A stretch of DNA of 64,000 nucleotides from Seison nebaliae. Lineage: Eukaryota > Rotifera > Pararotatoria > Seisonacea > Seisonidae. The notes under the pieces were generated by a model, which saw only the letters and a program-made list of their open reading frames with translations, ran no database searches and had not been told where the DNA came from. The stretch spans positions 22,810-86,809 of the forward strand of contig JALJEE010000206.1 of the NCBI GenBank assembly GCA_023231475.1, given 5' to 3'. The translations under genes were made by a program, and so were the position numbers. Numbering within the stretch: position 1 is the stretch's first letter; the number at the start of each line of letters is the position of its first letter. Shown here piece by piece: positions 24,880 through 36,572 of this stretch.

Positions 24880-26719
24880 TTATTCTGACAACGAAGCACT
24901 TCGTGAGATGATTAATGTCCATTTATTGCAGACGTATCGTCTCTTCGGACGACGACGTTTGAGTGGAGTACAAAATAATCGATTTCGTCGTCGCATTAAC
25001 GGCACTTGTAATCGACATAAATCGAGTGGAACAGATAAACGTTGAGATAAGAGGCGAATATCATTAGCAGCCGTTCTACAATCATTCTTCGTATGATGAC
25101 TACATTCTGAATAGATATTGTTCAATTGTCGATATTTCCGTTTCATTATCGTCTGATCATCTTTCGAAATCGCTTGCCAATTGACGTAGCTACTAAATAT
25201 TTCATTTGAGTCGGTTGAATAATGCCAAATACAATTGTGTGGTAACAATGGAAGACTGGAGAAATCATGACTCTAAATGAATGAAAAGATTTTAATAAAT
25301 TTTCATAAATTCCAACTTTCCATTCAACAAAATTCGAATTGGCTTTCTTACAAAGTATTTGTTTTCGAGGTGAATTATAGAAAATGAGATTAATGAAATC
25401 ACCTAAAGGTAAATCGTTGTGACTTATCGTATAAATTGTTGCTAAAACGGAAATTGAAGAATTGAAGAATTGGAAAAGAGAAAAAATGTTAACTCCATCG
25501 GAAATAAGAAGATGTGGAAATTGGATGGAAAAGAAACATCGCAGACAGACCAAAAGTCAAATGTTTCATTCTCCCAATTTTACAACTAGGACGTATCATA
25601 ATTCGTTTGGGATGAAAGAATACCTCGTCATTGATGTCAACAAACGATTTATAAGTTTCTATCGAATTATCGATGATATTCTCCTCCTTATCAATATCTG
25701 TTGGCATCATTTCATTCCATTCGATAAAACCGGAGAATGATTTCGTCGATTCATCTTCGACCATTGAAAGATCGTTCGATTTCCCTAAAATCTCTTTGTT
25801 CATTCCATCGAATTGTTGTGGGAAGATTGGCTGATTTCCTTCCTGTCTCACCGAATCCACCAAATCGTATGTGGAATATTCGAAGAAGAAATATGAGCAC
25901 GAATATTCGACATCATTCTCTCCATCTTCTATATGATTTTCAGTCAATAAACAATGTTGTTCCAAACCATAATTGATAATTAGAACGGTATTGTCGGGTT
26001 GGATGATTTGCACCCACCAACAATTCAAATCTTCTGTCTGTGGAATTAAATGTATTGATGAAATTGTTTAAAAAAGAAATAACCATTTGTGGAGAGAATA
26101 AGAGTAATTCTGTTGATTTCATTCTACAAAGAAATTCCTGTTGTCGTCGTCGTACGTCGATCTTACGAGTCACGTAGAGCATTGTCCGATTATGTACAAA
26201 GCGACCTAACATGTCAGCCGTATAAATGGTGATTGATGTGAGGATGTCTAGAAAGGAATTTACAATTAGATTTTAAACTGATTTCAATAAATGAAAATAA
26301 AAACGAGGATAATTACTCCATTTGGCGGTCAAGTAAGATTTCTTCAAGAATTTCCTTCGATTCCTCATAACGAATGGATTGAATTGATTTGGTTGAAAGA
26401 GGTGTCGGTTGGGCTGGTACAAACGTTTTAAACGTTGACGATAACGATTGTTTAACGTTCGATCATAGTCTTGTTGTCGGAATTGAAATTTTCGACGAAT
26501 CAGTTGAATGGTGAGGGAGAATAAGGACGAATAAGCGACATCACTCTCCAAATCGATTAAATCATCAGGATCGTCGGTGTGGACAGATGTTCGAACGGGA
26601 TAGCTAATGTTGGGATGTATTTGGAATTTATCCCGTCTCACACTGATTTGAGAGGATGGAGAATATTTGAATAACATGAAAATGAGAATGATTGGTAAAT
26701 ATGCATCGATGTTCCACAT
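24880..26719 (-). CDS. Unrecognised secreted-type cysteine-containing protein, five exons
   Basis: I do not recognise this gene. Five exons (26719-26317, 26247-26084, 26037-25551, 25441-25317, 25272-24880) join with consistent phases into 523 residues. That, plus introns of 44-109 nt like those of neighbours, supports a real gene. The N terminus (MWNIDAYLPIILIFMLF) looks like a signal peptide. Two runs of basic residues follow (RRKFQFRQQ, RNRRKFLKK). The middle has Trp- and Cys-bearing segments (LNCWWVQI, EYSCSYFFFEY) and an acidic linker. The last exon has several cysteines and ends with a very basic RRRPKRR followed by C. The spacing of LNCWWVQ...C and C...RRRP...C faintly recalls the C terminus of voltage-gated Ca2+ channel alpha2-delta subunits, but no VWA or Cache domain is present, so I do not assign it. 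The exon 3 donor at 25550 is the least certain junction. Confidence 0.7.
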
Positions 26720-29700
26720 TCACAGTTACTTATCGTCATTCTAATCATGAATAATATTATTATTGTTATGATTATGATGGTTGGCGGTGTTGTCTATGTG
26801 AATGATGTTCTTATGATGGACCACCTTCATTTGTTTTGGGTTGATCGAAATTCTCGATCTACTTTCTCAATTTCACCACAAATAATGTTCCACTAACGAT
26901 CTGGTTCAATCACTCAACACAATACGAATACTCGATATCAGAAAAAGAAGAAATTATTGGATCTTCAATTGTCAACAAGTCTCCAATGGAAACTTCTTAC
27001 ATGTGCATCTCAGAATTGTTGAATGTTTGTAGAGATATCACTTCGTTTCGAATGGAATCACTGTCTATTTGGGGAAGTTAGGGAGTGGAAAAGATTGTAT
27101 CAATGAGATATAATTGATTGAAAATAATAAAGTCTGATAATTAGGACGAAAGGAGTTGTTGACTTTATTGGAATGAGAATGGATGGAAAGTTTAAGAAAT
27201 GATCGTAAACAAATGAAATTCTCGTTGATGAGATCGGACGTTAGCATGAGAGGCAGATGTGCAATATCTGATATGGTAAATGGATCAGTTCAAATAAGAA
27301 GATAATTGAAAAGAAGAAGAAGAAGAAGAAGATCAATGCGAATAAGATTGACATAATCGATAGAATGCACATCGGATGAGAGTAGTAGAGAATAGAAAAG
27401 AAAGGATGGTGGTGGGAGTAGTATATTGAGGATATTGGAACAGTTGTGCTAACATCTATTGATAAAAGTGAGAAGCAAAAGAAGAAGAAAGTTTATTACC
27501 ACAATTATTACAATTACATTATGAAAGTAAGAGGAGGATGGCCTCATAGTCATTGTCATTGTTGATGATTATCCGCCCACGAACATCCGCTTTCGTATTT
27601 CGCATGCACATAATTGATTATTTTATCGTTCAATAAACATTAAGTAATGAACTATCTATCTACTCCAGTGAGATGAGCAAACGCAATATTGACGACAGAA
27701 ACACACAAAATGGTCACATTTATAATAATTAGATAACTTTTAAACAGAAACGAAGAGGAATGGTTGTTGTTGACGAGAAAGGAATCTCAAAGAAAACTTT
27801 CGTCGACATTATACAACTGTCGTTCCAAATAATTTCTTCTTTTTCTTCATCTCACAATCTCATTTATTTCTTTCTCTGCCACTTCTCCTTTCCTCCCAAC
27901 AAATTCTTAATTAACACATATTCTGTTAAGAAAATACTAATCGAAGATTTACCTAAAACTTCTTCCTCAATTGTCCTCGACAAATCACCAATGTCTAATA
28001 AATTTCCCTTTTCTCTCCTTCCTTCTCAGTCGATCGAACAGATAAGCAGTTCAATTGACGTCAGAAGCAAACGAATCGTGATACTTTGTCGATCTCGTGA
28101 TGAGATTACTATAATTCCTCTCGGACACCACGATTGCACCCGAAATGAATGACTATGAAAACTGACGACCATTGAATCAATAACGGAAGTTGGATGAAAC
28201 GAGGAGTTATTAGTCGAATTCTTTTTCACTTTCTTCTAGTCATTCCACTGCGAACATTTCGAAGAGAATGGAGAATGTATTCAGGAAATACTACAACAAC
28301 AACTTTCGCTCATTAATAAATTAAGTTGTGTATCCAGAGGTAAAAATTGAGAAAACAATCGTAATTTGTCAAAGTCATATTAGATGCATCATGAATAGAA
28401 AGTTAAGTGAATTACTTTATTGTTATGTTGGAGAAGGAAGGCGGATAAACAAGACAGAATTCGATTGAACGAGCCAATTCAAATTGATGAATGGCGAACG
28501 ATAATAATAAACAAGAATAATCGAGAATAAAATGTCCACTTCCCGTGCTCAAACTAATAAAAAAGACTCCATCAATCGGTTCACAAGCAATCCCATTTGG
28601 TGTCTACTAGTATCGCCCCCTCACTTCGACATTTGGAATGTCATGCCTCCATTTTTCTCACCCCGACAAATTCACACCACTCTACTCCACTCCACTATGT
28701 TACTTCTTGAAATCAGATGGATTGATCGAAATGAGAATGATATGAATTAAAATTTCAATATCTCTTAAATTCGAATTATTTCTTCTTTTTTTGGAGATAG
28801 CAGTAAATCTTTAAATTGATTGAGTAATGAAATCGATCGAATCGTTTAGAAACGACGTTGTTTTCTTATCCGGAAATTAACCGGATATCATTTAGTAAAT
28901 ATTCGAAAGAACGGCGAGCGACTAAAGCGATCTAATTGTTGCCGATCGACAAATTTCCTTCATTTTTTTTCCTTCTTTATTCATTACTAGTATTACTACT
29001 AATCACGATCATCATGATGAGGAGAAGAGACTTCATAATAATGATAATAAAATTATCGAATATCGTCAACAACAACCAGCTCAATGATTCATTCAGTTTT
29101 TGTTTCTGAAGAAAAAATGGAAAAAGTTGAAGAATCTCCCCTTCAAATTATGATGAACAATTAGTTAATTGATTTTAACTCATCTCCTAAATATGTAGGA
29201 AATGGATACAGATAAACATCATCATCATCTTTTGAATGTTGTGATTATTGAATGATCATCGAATCGACACATCCGTCACCATCGAGGATCATACACCTGT
29301 ACACATCGATTGTCATTAGCGGATAAGTGAGAGAAGATGTTTTATTGATAAACTATCACATTTCATCTCTAATTAGGCTGAAGAAGAAAAAAAAGAGAAT
29401 AACTGAAACGTTTAATTAAAATTCTCTCTTAATTTCCTCAAATCCCGATCCCATCTAACGGTCCCCCTCAAACATACTATCAAACGAATGAAAGTCGTCG
29501 TCCGAAAGATTAATTTGTTACTAAACTTCTGTAATCTCACCATCTTTACTATCCGATAGGCGAATGAGGATAATCACCGTATTGATGATATGTTGTACTG
29601 AAAAAGAGACAATTAGAGGCTGATAATATCATCATAAAATATGTTAGTTTCAAACTCAATTTAATTTAACTCACAAAAGAAATGTCAAGCGACAAATTGA

Positions 29701-30405
29701 TTTCTCATCTCATTCAAAATCGATTATCAATCCCGTTCCAATTCTCTCTCTCTCTCTCTCTCTCTATATCTCTTTCAATCTATTCAACCAAATGAAAAAA
29801 ACAAAAAATTTTCATAAACTTATATCATAATCATTATCTCCTTCTTAACATATCTATCTCAACAGATGATTTTGACTAAATCTTGTTTATTAAGTTGTAT
29901 CGGTCCTTAAAACTTGTGGTGAATTAACAAATTTTTAATTTAGTTAGAAGAAATTTTATAAAATGAAAAATGATTTTCCGATTATAGATATCTCTCTCAA
30001 ATAATTTATAATATGTTCAATTTTGAGTACAATTCCAATAATTCAATTTATTCAACTATTAGTCCTACAAGACATTTATTCGAATGTTATGCTCCTCAAA
30101 TGTAAATTTAGTGAAGAACCCTCACATACATTTATCTCACTCACAGTATGTGATTGACGTGATGGAGAATTGTGAATGAGAAAGAATTTCTTTTTATTTC
30201 AATTTATTACGACAAGATGAGGAAGAAACGAAAGAAAAGCAGATAAATTTGGAGATTCTTCTCTCAACAAACGAATATGTTTAGGTGAAAATTGTAAAAA
30301 AACAGAAAAAAATGAGAATCAAAAAAAAGGAGACTCAATTCGCTCAGCATTATCTCATAATCTACGACTGATTGTCTAATGTTGGATGTTGATTGGCGAC
30401 TGTGC
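26720..30405. other. Gene-poor region with microsatellites
   Basis: About 3.7 kb without a coding segment I can support. It contains a GAA tract at about 27311-27332, a CT tract at about 29742-29766, and a small perfect hairpin with arms ATCCGG/CCGGAT near 28869-28887. A plus-strand 130-codon frame at 27760-28152 is low-complexity and lacks domain features. Confidence 0.5.
29742..29766. repeat. (CT)n microsatellite
   Basis: Uninterrupted CT dinucleotides for about 24 nt in intergenic DNA. Confidence 0.85.
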
Positions 30406-30564
30406 TCATGCCACCACGTCCTCCCCACCATGCGTCGAAAGATTGCGACGATGAACGTGTTTGTAAATGACAATTCCGAGAAATATCGTTCCCAATAGGA
30501 GAATTAGGAGAATGAAGGGAAGGAAAATTCCCAGTGCCATACCACCACCAGATCCGAGAGCCAT
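30406..30564 (-). CDS. Candidate 52-residue single-pass membrane microprotein
   Basis: The reverse strand encodes MALGSGGGMALG, then about 22 strongly hydrophobic residues (IFLPFILLILLLGTIFLGIV), then IYKHVHRRNLSTHGG and an acidic end. The positive charges right after the segment predict a short basic cytoplasmic tail, with the Gly-rich N terminus outside or in the lumen. Seven bases before the ATG is CAATTTTAG, a good acceptor. A 41-nt intron starting GTTTCC fits it, matching this genome's intron style, so the upstream exon would be 5' UTR. A minus-strand AATAAA occurs about 210 nt downstream. I recognise no family. It could be a chance frame, but the clean membrane-segment-plus-charge pattern argues against that. 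Confidence 0.45.
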   Translation of the reverse strand: MALGSGGGMALGIFLPFILLILLLGTIFLGIVIYKHVHRRNLSTHGGEDVVA

Positions 30565-30670
30565 CGTTCACTAAAATTGGATTGTTGGAATATCGAATTC
30601 GGATGGAAACGAGATAATGTTTTTCCAGAAGTACTTCAATTGATTTTTGTATGGATACAACAGCTTCCAA

Positions 30671-31429
30671 TTTAAAAACAAATTAATTTCTCAAATATTC
30701 GAACGTTTAGGAAATGCAATGGAAAATGTTATTATAAGAATCCTTATAACATCTTAACGACTAATAGAAACTTCTTCTTTTACATCCAAAACACAACAGA
30801 ACTATGATACCATAACTTACCTACGGAATTTTAAGTATGACTCGTAAAAGAAATTATTGTTAATAAACAAAACAAATAAAATAAGTTCATTTATCCCCGA
30901 CACATTTATGAGAAATAATAATTGTCTTTTTCGACTTTCTATTGACATCACTTACTTCATTCATAGATGATATTGTCAGATAGAAAAAAATATTAGACAA
31001 CCAGTTCAGTTTCTTATTAAATATAAAATTACACTTAAATTTAGTTGGAAAGGAATTTAATTAAAATGAATATTCTCAAAAGTAGTTTAGTCGTAAATTA
31101 TAATTTCATGTTAATAATTTTTATTATTATAAAATCAAATCCCCTCGGGGTAAATTGAAAATAAAATGAGGATATCACTCTACATGTTATCAGTGATAAG
31201 TTTTCTTTCAACGTCGATTTTATCACTAAAATAATCCGGAACATGAGAAGTAATATCAAAGTTAGATGAACGTCAATCGAATAGTAAGAACAAAAAAAGA
31301 TGACTGGATTGAAAAAATGTTTACATTGGAAATAAGATGAAAATAGTAAATCTGATTCACCGATATACTGAATTATTTTCAAATATTTTTGAACAATAAG
31401 AGGAGGAAAAGGTTTCAATCCCCAGATAG
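30671..31429. other. AT-rich intergenic DNA with a possible second retrotransposon 3' end
   Basis: No gene is seen. The minus strand at about 31100-31180 has a stretch (TTTATTTTCAATTTACCCC, then a GA/TTT-rich tail with TAA repeats) that resembles the 3' end of the retrotransposon remnant ending near 31430. It may be a truncated copy. Confidence 0.3.
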
Positions 31430-32680
31430 AAAATGTAAATGCCCTATTAATTTTATTATTATTTATTGATTAAATTCCTGTCGGGATAAAATAGAAAAAA
31501 ATGTAAAATAATTTCGATTCTCGCCACTGTTGATCAATCGGCGTAATTCTACGAATGATTCCCGATCAATTGGCATAAAATCGGTGGGATCGTAGGAAAA
31601 AATTAAATCTCTAAAATCCTGAAGTCGAATGTCATGAGATAACCCGTAGTATCGAAGAGTATATGAAAATATTGATCGATTATGTAAGAAGTTTATGTTC
31701 GAAATATGAGAAATGTGTTATTGGATAATTTTGTAGATAAGAGTAAAAATTCGACGAGAAAAAAGAATGGGTAGGGGAAGAAGACCGACTGTTGCGAAGA
31801 GGAGAGAATGGTTGTATCTGTGAAAGCAACATATCAATGCGCGGTCGATGGACAGGAATGAACGTTGTGTAATAGAGAAAATCGTTTCCAGAGAGTAAAG
31901 AGGCAGAATCAAGCTCCTGAAAAACTGCAAAAATATATTCTAAGAGGAGAGAAAGGAAAAAATGCTTTTCATAATTTGTGATGAATATGATCTAAATCGT
32001 TTCATGAAAGATCTCGGAAATCGATGGTTGAACCAAGAAAGATGGTGGAGGCTTTGAGAGGAATAATCGAGAAAGATCGTGAGTCGGTTGATAACAGGAT
32101 CGATGGAAACACCTCTGTTCATGAGAAGTAAAGATGACCATTGATATGACAGTTTAAGATACCGAAGAAAAACGATTTAAACTGACAATGTCGTCTGCGT
32201 AAACCATGACATGTGGGAACGAATTGCTTCCTATGTGGATGTCACATGATTCGTTCAGATCACAAAGAATTTAATCGATGAATAGCCCAAAAACCAGGGA
32301 CCAAGAATAGTACCTTGATGAACACCGGAATTGATAGGAAAAATTTCACCTAGTCAGTCGCCAATAACGATACGTCCCGTATATTCGTAGAAGAGATGAT
32401 ATGGAAAACGGAATAGAGGAATCTCGACAGAATGACCGCAAAAACGAACGATACGTCGATAGAGTCGAAGGCTTTAGAAACGTCGAGGAATAAAGTACCA
32501 CATTAAATGGCTAACAACAACGAAGAAGCATTAGAATTGTTCAATTAAATGTACGATCGAGACATAGCAAGGACTTTTTAGTGTTGGACAAAGAAACGGC
32601 TTGTCCGTTTCGCAACAGTATGTAACCATTAAGTTGATGTTCAATTGAATCGAGAAATATTTGCAACGATGATGGAACGA
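31430..32680 (-). mobile_element. Decayed non-LTR (LINE-like) retrotransposon, reverse transcriptase region
   Basis: Reading the minus strand from 32680 downward, recognisable reverse transcriptase blocks appear in different frames, with stops between them. FLDVSKAFDSIDVSF (about 32452-32500) is motif A. GVHQGTILGP (about 32290-32335) is the motif typical of LINE enzymes. VMVYADDIV (about 32183-32210) is the catalytic YADD. A further open stretch at about 31500-31680 (RYYGLSHDI, DFRDLIFSYDP) looks like the C terminus of the same ORF, followed by an A/T-rich tail with TAA repeats. Frameshifts and stops show it is inactive. The blocks suit Jockey/CR1-type elements; I cannot place the clade. The 5' end is not defined. 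Confidence 0.75.
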
Positions 32681-33296
32681 ATAAAAAGATCTCTTGTAAG
32701 AAAGAAACTTACATCTAATTTCATCGGTTAATAAGAAAGATAAATAATGGGAAAGATGATCAGAATAAATAGTTCTATAATTTCAGCTTCTCCAAAAAAT
32801 TACATTTATTATAATTTGCTCTTGTCAATTAAAAAGTCAATTTTATGTTAAAAGACTTGTGTGATAAATTGAAATTAATTTTAATATTTAATATGACGAA
32901 TTATAAGGTGAGTGGAAGTAGGATGTTGTTGAATTACAGTTGCCATAGATTTGAATGTGAATGTGAAATGAAAGGAAGATAAATATTTGGGAGAAATTGG
33001 AGAGATTGAGTTGGGAAATTTGGAGGGAGAAGTTTAAAGTTGAGTTTTTAGTTTGAAGCTTATGGATGACAATAAAATTGACACGTCATAAAATTAAATA
33101 GTTTCGAATGAAATCCATATAAGTGGCGTATGTGCATGACGAAATAGAAGAAGAAAATCAGATTGTTCCATTCTTTCCATTCTCTCTATGTATTAATATA
33201 TTTAACTATTTTGGTGTAGCGCAATTGAAGTTGTTGAGAAATTCATTTTCAATTTTAATTTCGATTTCATTATCTATTCATTGTTGATTGTGAGTA
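32681..33296. other. Upstream region of the dymeclin gene
   Basis: About 600 nt of AT-rich DNA between the retrotransposon remnant and the dymeclin start. No coding segment is seen. The promoter must lie here but no specific element is recognisable. Confidence 0.4.
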
Positions 33297-36200
33297 ATGG
33301 GGAAAGGTTTGAGTGTGGAGGAGTTGGCGAAGCCAATGGATCGTCAAATGAAAATGAAAAGATTGGAAGAATTGTTAAAGAATGGCGATGCAATTAACGA
33401 TGAGAAAGAAGAAGAAGAATTCTGGAATGATTTCTGTGAAATGGATTGTCCTCTCATCATTTGTGGTGCGGATGAATTGACAATCAATTTATTGATTGGT
33501 TTCGTCCTCAAAAAACATTCGAAACGATTACTCGTCAATGGAGTAATGAAACGAATCGTGATCGATTGTCTACGACGAATGCAACGATGGGAATCGAATT
33601 TATGTCTCTCTTCTCGAGAAGAGAAGAAAATCATCAAAATCATCGACGAAATGGAAATAAAACGATTGACGTTCCAGTTCCTCATCATCCAAGTCGCCAT
33701 CAGATATGTTCTGATAACTGACGGAGAAGAATTACTCATTCAATTACTCCGATTAGGCGACTCGGGTGATGGAATGGAAGATAATTTGCTGGACGTCTTA
33801 ATCTGCGGAATTATCTCATTCTTCTGTTCCACTCCCATCTGCAATGAAACGATGTATGTTCTCTTTCGATCAAAGAATATTCTTCTTACACTTCTCTCTC
33901 ATCGTATAATGGAAATACATGATATTAATCAAATATCTTCATCAGAAAATGGAGAAACGACTGAAATGAAAACGGAAATGTATTCCGTCGATCCAATGAG
34001 TTGTGAAGAAGAAACAAAGAAAGAAAAAGATTTATCGCTCTCCACTTACAATTCGATGATTTATCGAATCTTTATGAGAGTCGTTCCGAAGGAATTCGTT
34101 GCTAAATTCGTTCACAAACTTCTCGCCTGTACCGTTATAGAACCGTCGGAGATTTGGAAAGAGAAGATCGATCGAGATATCGGACGATTCACGAAACATA
34201 TTATCGATATTCTCATTGTTTATGATCCACGTCCCATCAACCAGAAGCGATGGATGAGTCATTTGCCGGATCGTACAGTCACTAAAGGAATTATGGAGTC
34301 CGTATCATCCACAATGTGGTCAGTGTTAACATTAGGAATGACATCGACCGAATCGACAGCTGCGAAGAATATGAAACGTCAATTGAGTGTTGTTCATGCA
34401 TCGGCAGGAACGAATTATTCATTTTATGTGGAAAGTTTAGATGAAATGATTTTCCATCTTAAAGTTCATTTGACTCATCTGGAATTGATGATAAAGAAGG
34501 AGGAACATTATGAAATTTGGTCTATTCATTCACTCATTATTCTACAACAATTAATCAATAATTGGACATTATATTCATTGTCGAATGAGGAAGAGGAAAC
34601 GGATGACGAAGAGATTAATGAAGATGATGAAAGTGATGAAGAAGATGAAAATGGAGAAGAAAAAAAAGTGACAACAATGACAACAGGATCTTTAGAAACA
34701 CCAAATCTCCCAACAACAGACAATCTCATAGAAAGTGATGGGAAAAGGGAAAAATTGAAAAAACGAAAAAAAAAAGAACCAGAGAAATTGACGAATGCTC
34801 AATTGTTGGCAAAATATTCGAACAGTAAAAGTAGCAACGATGTTTACATTATTCGACGATTATTGAAAATTCGAAGGAGAATCGATCGACGAAATAAACG
34901 AGAAAGAAATCGATCTGAATCAGAATTTCGGTCGTTGGATCAATATCGAAATCCATATCGTTTCGCATTGTTCAATTTCGAGGATATTTTCGACGAAGAA
35001 TTGGGAATGAAATGTAAAACGTTGGATTTACTCTCCTCCATTGACTATCAATCTACGAACGATAAGACAATGAAGTTGCAGGAATTTGATGGTTTGTCGA
35101 TGGTCGAATTCAATCTCTTCCGCTTTCCCATGTTGACGTTATATGAATGGATTTGTAAACGATTACAAAATATTTGTTCGTTCGATGCAGATGGTACAGA
35201 TGTAGTGCACTGTGAGTATGTGAAGGAATTGTTGATGAAATCGAAACGAGAAGGTCCGAAACGAATATATCTTTATTCGTCCACTTATGCCGATGTGGTT
35301 CTCTTGTTCATGTATACGTTGTTATTGAAGAATTCTTCATTTCGATTATTTGTGACAGCACGTGGTAATATTGATGATTTTATCTTTTCTCTCTTGAGAA
35401 TTATTTATCGTGCATCTTATGTGCACAACGTTTATACATCGACACTCACTTTGCACTTACGAGAATTGATGAAGAAATTCTATTCATTCAAGAAAGAGCC
35501 AGTAGAAATGAATGATCCATTGTCATTAACGGCATTTGAACGACGATCAAAAAAATTGATAATGGAAAAAGAAGCAATGACACAATCGTCTCAATCTCAT
35601 CATGTTTATATCGCTCTCGTTATTCTATTGCAATTGAGTGAGGATACTCAACTAAACATATCATTACATCAATTGAAAACACCATCACCAGAATGGTTCT
35701 TGGAGAGAAGTTTGGAAGAGATTAGTGTCGGTTCCTTATACATTATGGTTCTTTTACGATGTATTTTTGTAAATGTTCGGTTATTGAAAGATCATTATCT
35801 ACACACAAATTTCCTTGGTGTCTTTTCCAATATCGGAGTGGAAGTGACACATCTTCATCATTTCACTTGTGAGAAAGTTATTCAACTCATAAATTATTTA
35901 ACGAAGAAAATCGAATCGTCAATTAAACAATACGATGAAGAGTTGAAGAGACAAGAAGAGAAATTGAAGAAGAATTCAATGAGTGAATTGAGTGAAAATA
36001 ATTCGAAATCGGAAGAGAAAGATGATGATGAAGATGATGATTTGGAAGTCTCCACTCTCAAATTGAACAACGAGATTATGTGTATGAAAGAAAATTTGAG
36101 ATTTCTTTTGGAAATGATCAATGTCATTTTCAATTATCAATTGGCCAACAATCCCGAACTGGTTTATGAAGTTCTTTATCATCAACAATTGTTTCATATG

Positions 36201-36572
36201 TTACGAGAACAACATCCGTCCATGACTAGTCCACTCTCCAACATCAAAATAGTTATCGATTTTTTTTATTCGAAAGTAATGGCAATGCCATCACGTGACG
36301 TCGATTCGGTTATGGAATTGTTGAGGAATGAAGTAAAAATTCAAAATAATCCTCATTTGACAAGCAATTTGAAGAAGCCGACCAAATTGAAATATCGATA
36401 TCGAGAAGAAGATAATCCAGAAGATTTCTTCTTACCTTACACCAAAGATCTGACGATGCAGACGACATCGACGTTGACTGACCGTTTATCATGTCAACTT
36501 CTCTTTTCCGCCCCGTCTAACGACAAATATGTCGATCAATCATCTACAACGTTACCGGTGAATAACGTCTGA
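33297..36572 (+). CDS. DYM: Dymeclin, single exon, enlarged
   Basis: Peripheral Golgi protein needed for Golgi organisation and trafficking; loss in humans causes Dyggve-Melchior-Clausen dysplasia. The C-terminal half matches dymeclin clearly: HHVYIALVILLQLSEDTQLN, LEEISVGSLYIMVLLR, KDHYLHTNFLGVFSN, NNPELVYEVLY and EEDNPEDFFLPY near the end. The N terminus begins MGKG, keeping glycine 2 for N-myristoylation as in MGSN of human dymeclin. At 1091 residues it is far longer than the usual about 670. The extra length lies mainly in an acidic then basic charged block around residues 430-560 and an acidic stretch near residue 910. The start is the first ATG of an intronless frame. Coatomer alpha follows on the same strand after 526 nt. 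Confidence 0.93.
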   Translation: MGKGLSVEELAKPMDRQMKMKRLEELLKNGDAINDEKEEEEFWNDFCEMDCPLIICGADELTINLLIGFVLKKHSKRLLVNGVMKRIVIDCLRRMQRWESNLCLSSREEKKIIKIIDEMEIKRLTFQFLIIQVAIRYVLITDGEELLIQLLRLGDSGDGMEDNLLDVLICGIISFFCSTPICNETMYVLFRSKNILLTLLSHRIMEIHDINQISSSENGETTEMKTEMYSVDPMSCEEETKKEKDLSLSTYNSMIYRIFMRVVPKEFVAKFVHKLLACTVIEPSEIWKEKIDRDIGRFTKHIIDILIVYDPRPINQKRWMSHLPDRTVTKGIMESVSSTMWSVLTLGMTSTESTAAKNMKRQLSVVHASAGTNYSFYVESLDEMIFHLKVHLTHLELMIKKEEHYEIWSIHSLIILQQLINNWTLYSLSNEEEETDDEEINEDDESDEEDENGEEKKVTTMTTGSLETPNLPTTDNLIESDGKREKLKKRKKKEPEKLTNAQLLAKYSNSKSSNDVYIIRRLLKIRRRIDRRNKRERNRSESEFRSLDQYRNPYRFALFNFEDIFDEELGMKCKTLDLLSSIDYQSTNDKTMKLQEFDGLSMVEFNLFRFPMLTLYEWICKRLQNICSFDADGTDVVHCEYVKELLMKSKREGPKRIYLYSSTYADVVLLFMYTLLLKNSSFRLFVTARGNIDDFIFSLLRIIYRASYVHNVYTSTLTLHLRELMKKFYSFKKEPVEMNDPLSLTAFERRSKKLIMEKEAMTQSSQSHHVYIALVILLQLSEDTQLNISLHQLKTPSPEWFLERSLEEISVGSLYIMVLLRCIFVNVRLLKDHYLHTNFLGVFSNIGVEVTHLHHFTCEKVIQLINYLTKKIESSIKQYDEELKRQEEKLKKNSMSELSENNSKSEEKDDDEDDDLEVSTLKLNNEIMCMKENLRFLLEMINVIFNYQLANNPELVYEVLYHQQLFHMLREQHPSMTSPLSNIKIVIDFFYSKVMAMPSRDVDSVMELLRNEVKIQNNPHLTSNLKKPTKLKYRYREEDNPEDFFLPYTKDLTMQTTSTLTDRLSCQLLFSAPSNDKYVDQSSTTLPVNNV

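Noticed and set aside
24880..26719. Firm assignment of the orphan gene as a Ca2+ channel alpha2-delta subunit
   Set aside because: Only a few Cys/Arg spacings are similar. No VWA/MIDAS or Cache domain is found here or upstream on the same strand.
27760..28152. 130-codon plus-strand open frame
   Set aside because: Low-complexity Ser/Phe/Ile-rich sequence without motifs in a microsatellite-bearing intergenic region; likely chance.
28869..28887. Short hairpin with ATCCGG/CCGGAT arms as an RNA gene
   Set aside because: Six-bp arms alone are too short, and no tRNA, snRNA or miRNA-like context surrounds them.
31098..31418. 106-codon minus-strand open frame
   Set aside because: Hydrophobic AT-driven composition. 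Its C-terminal end coincides with a retrotransposon-like 3' tail, so it is not a gene.
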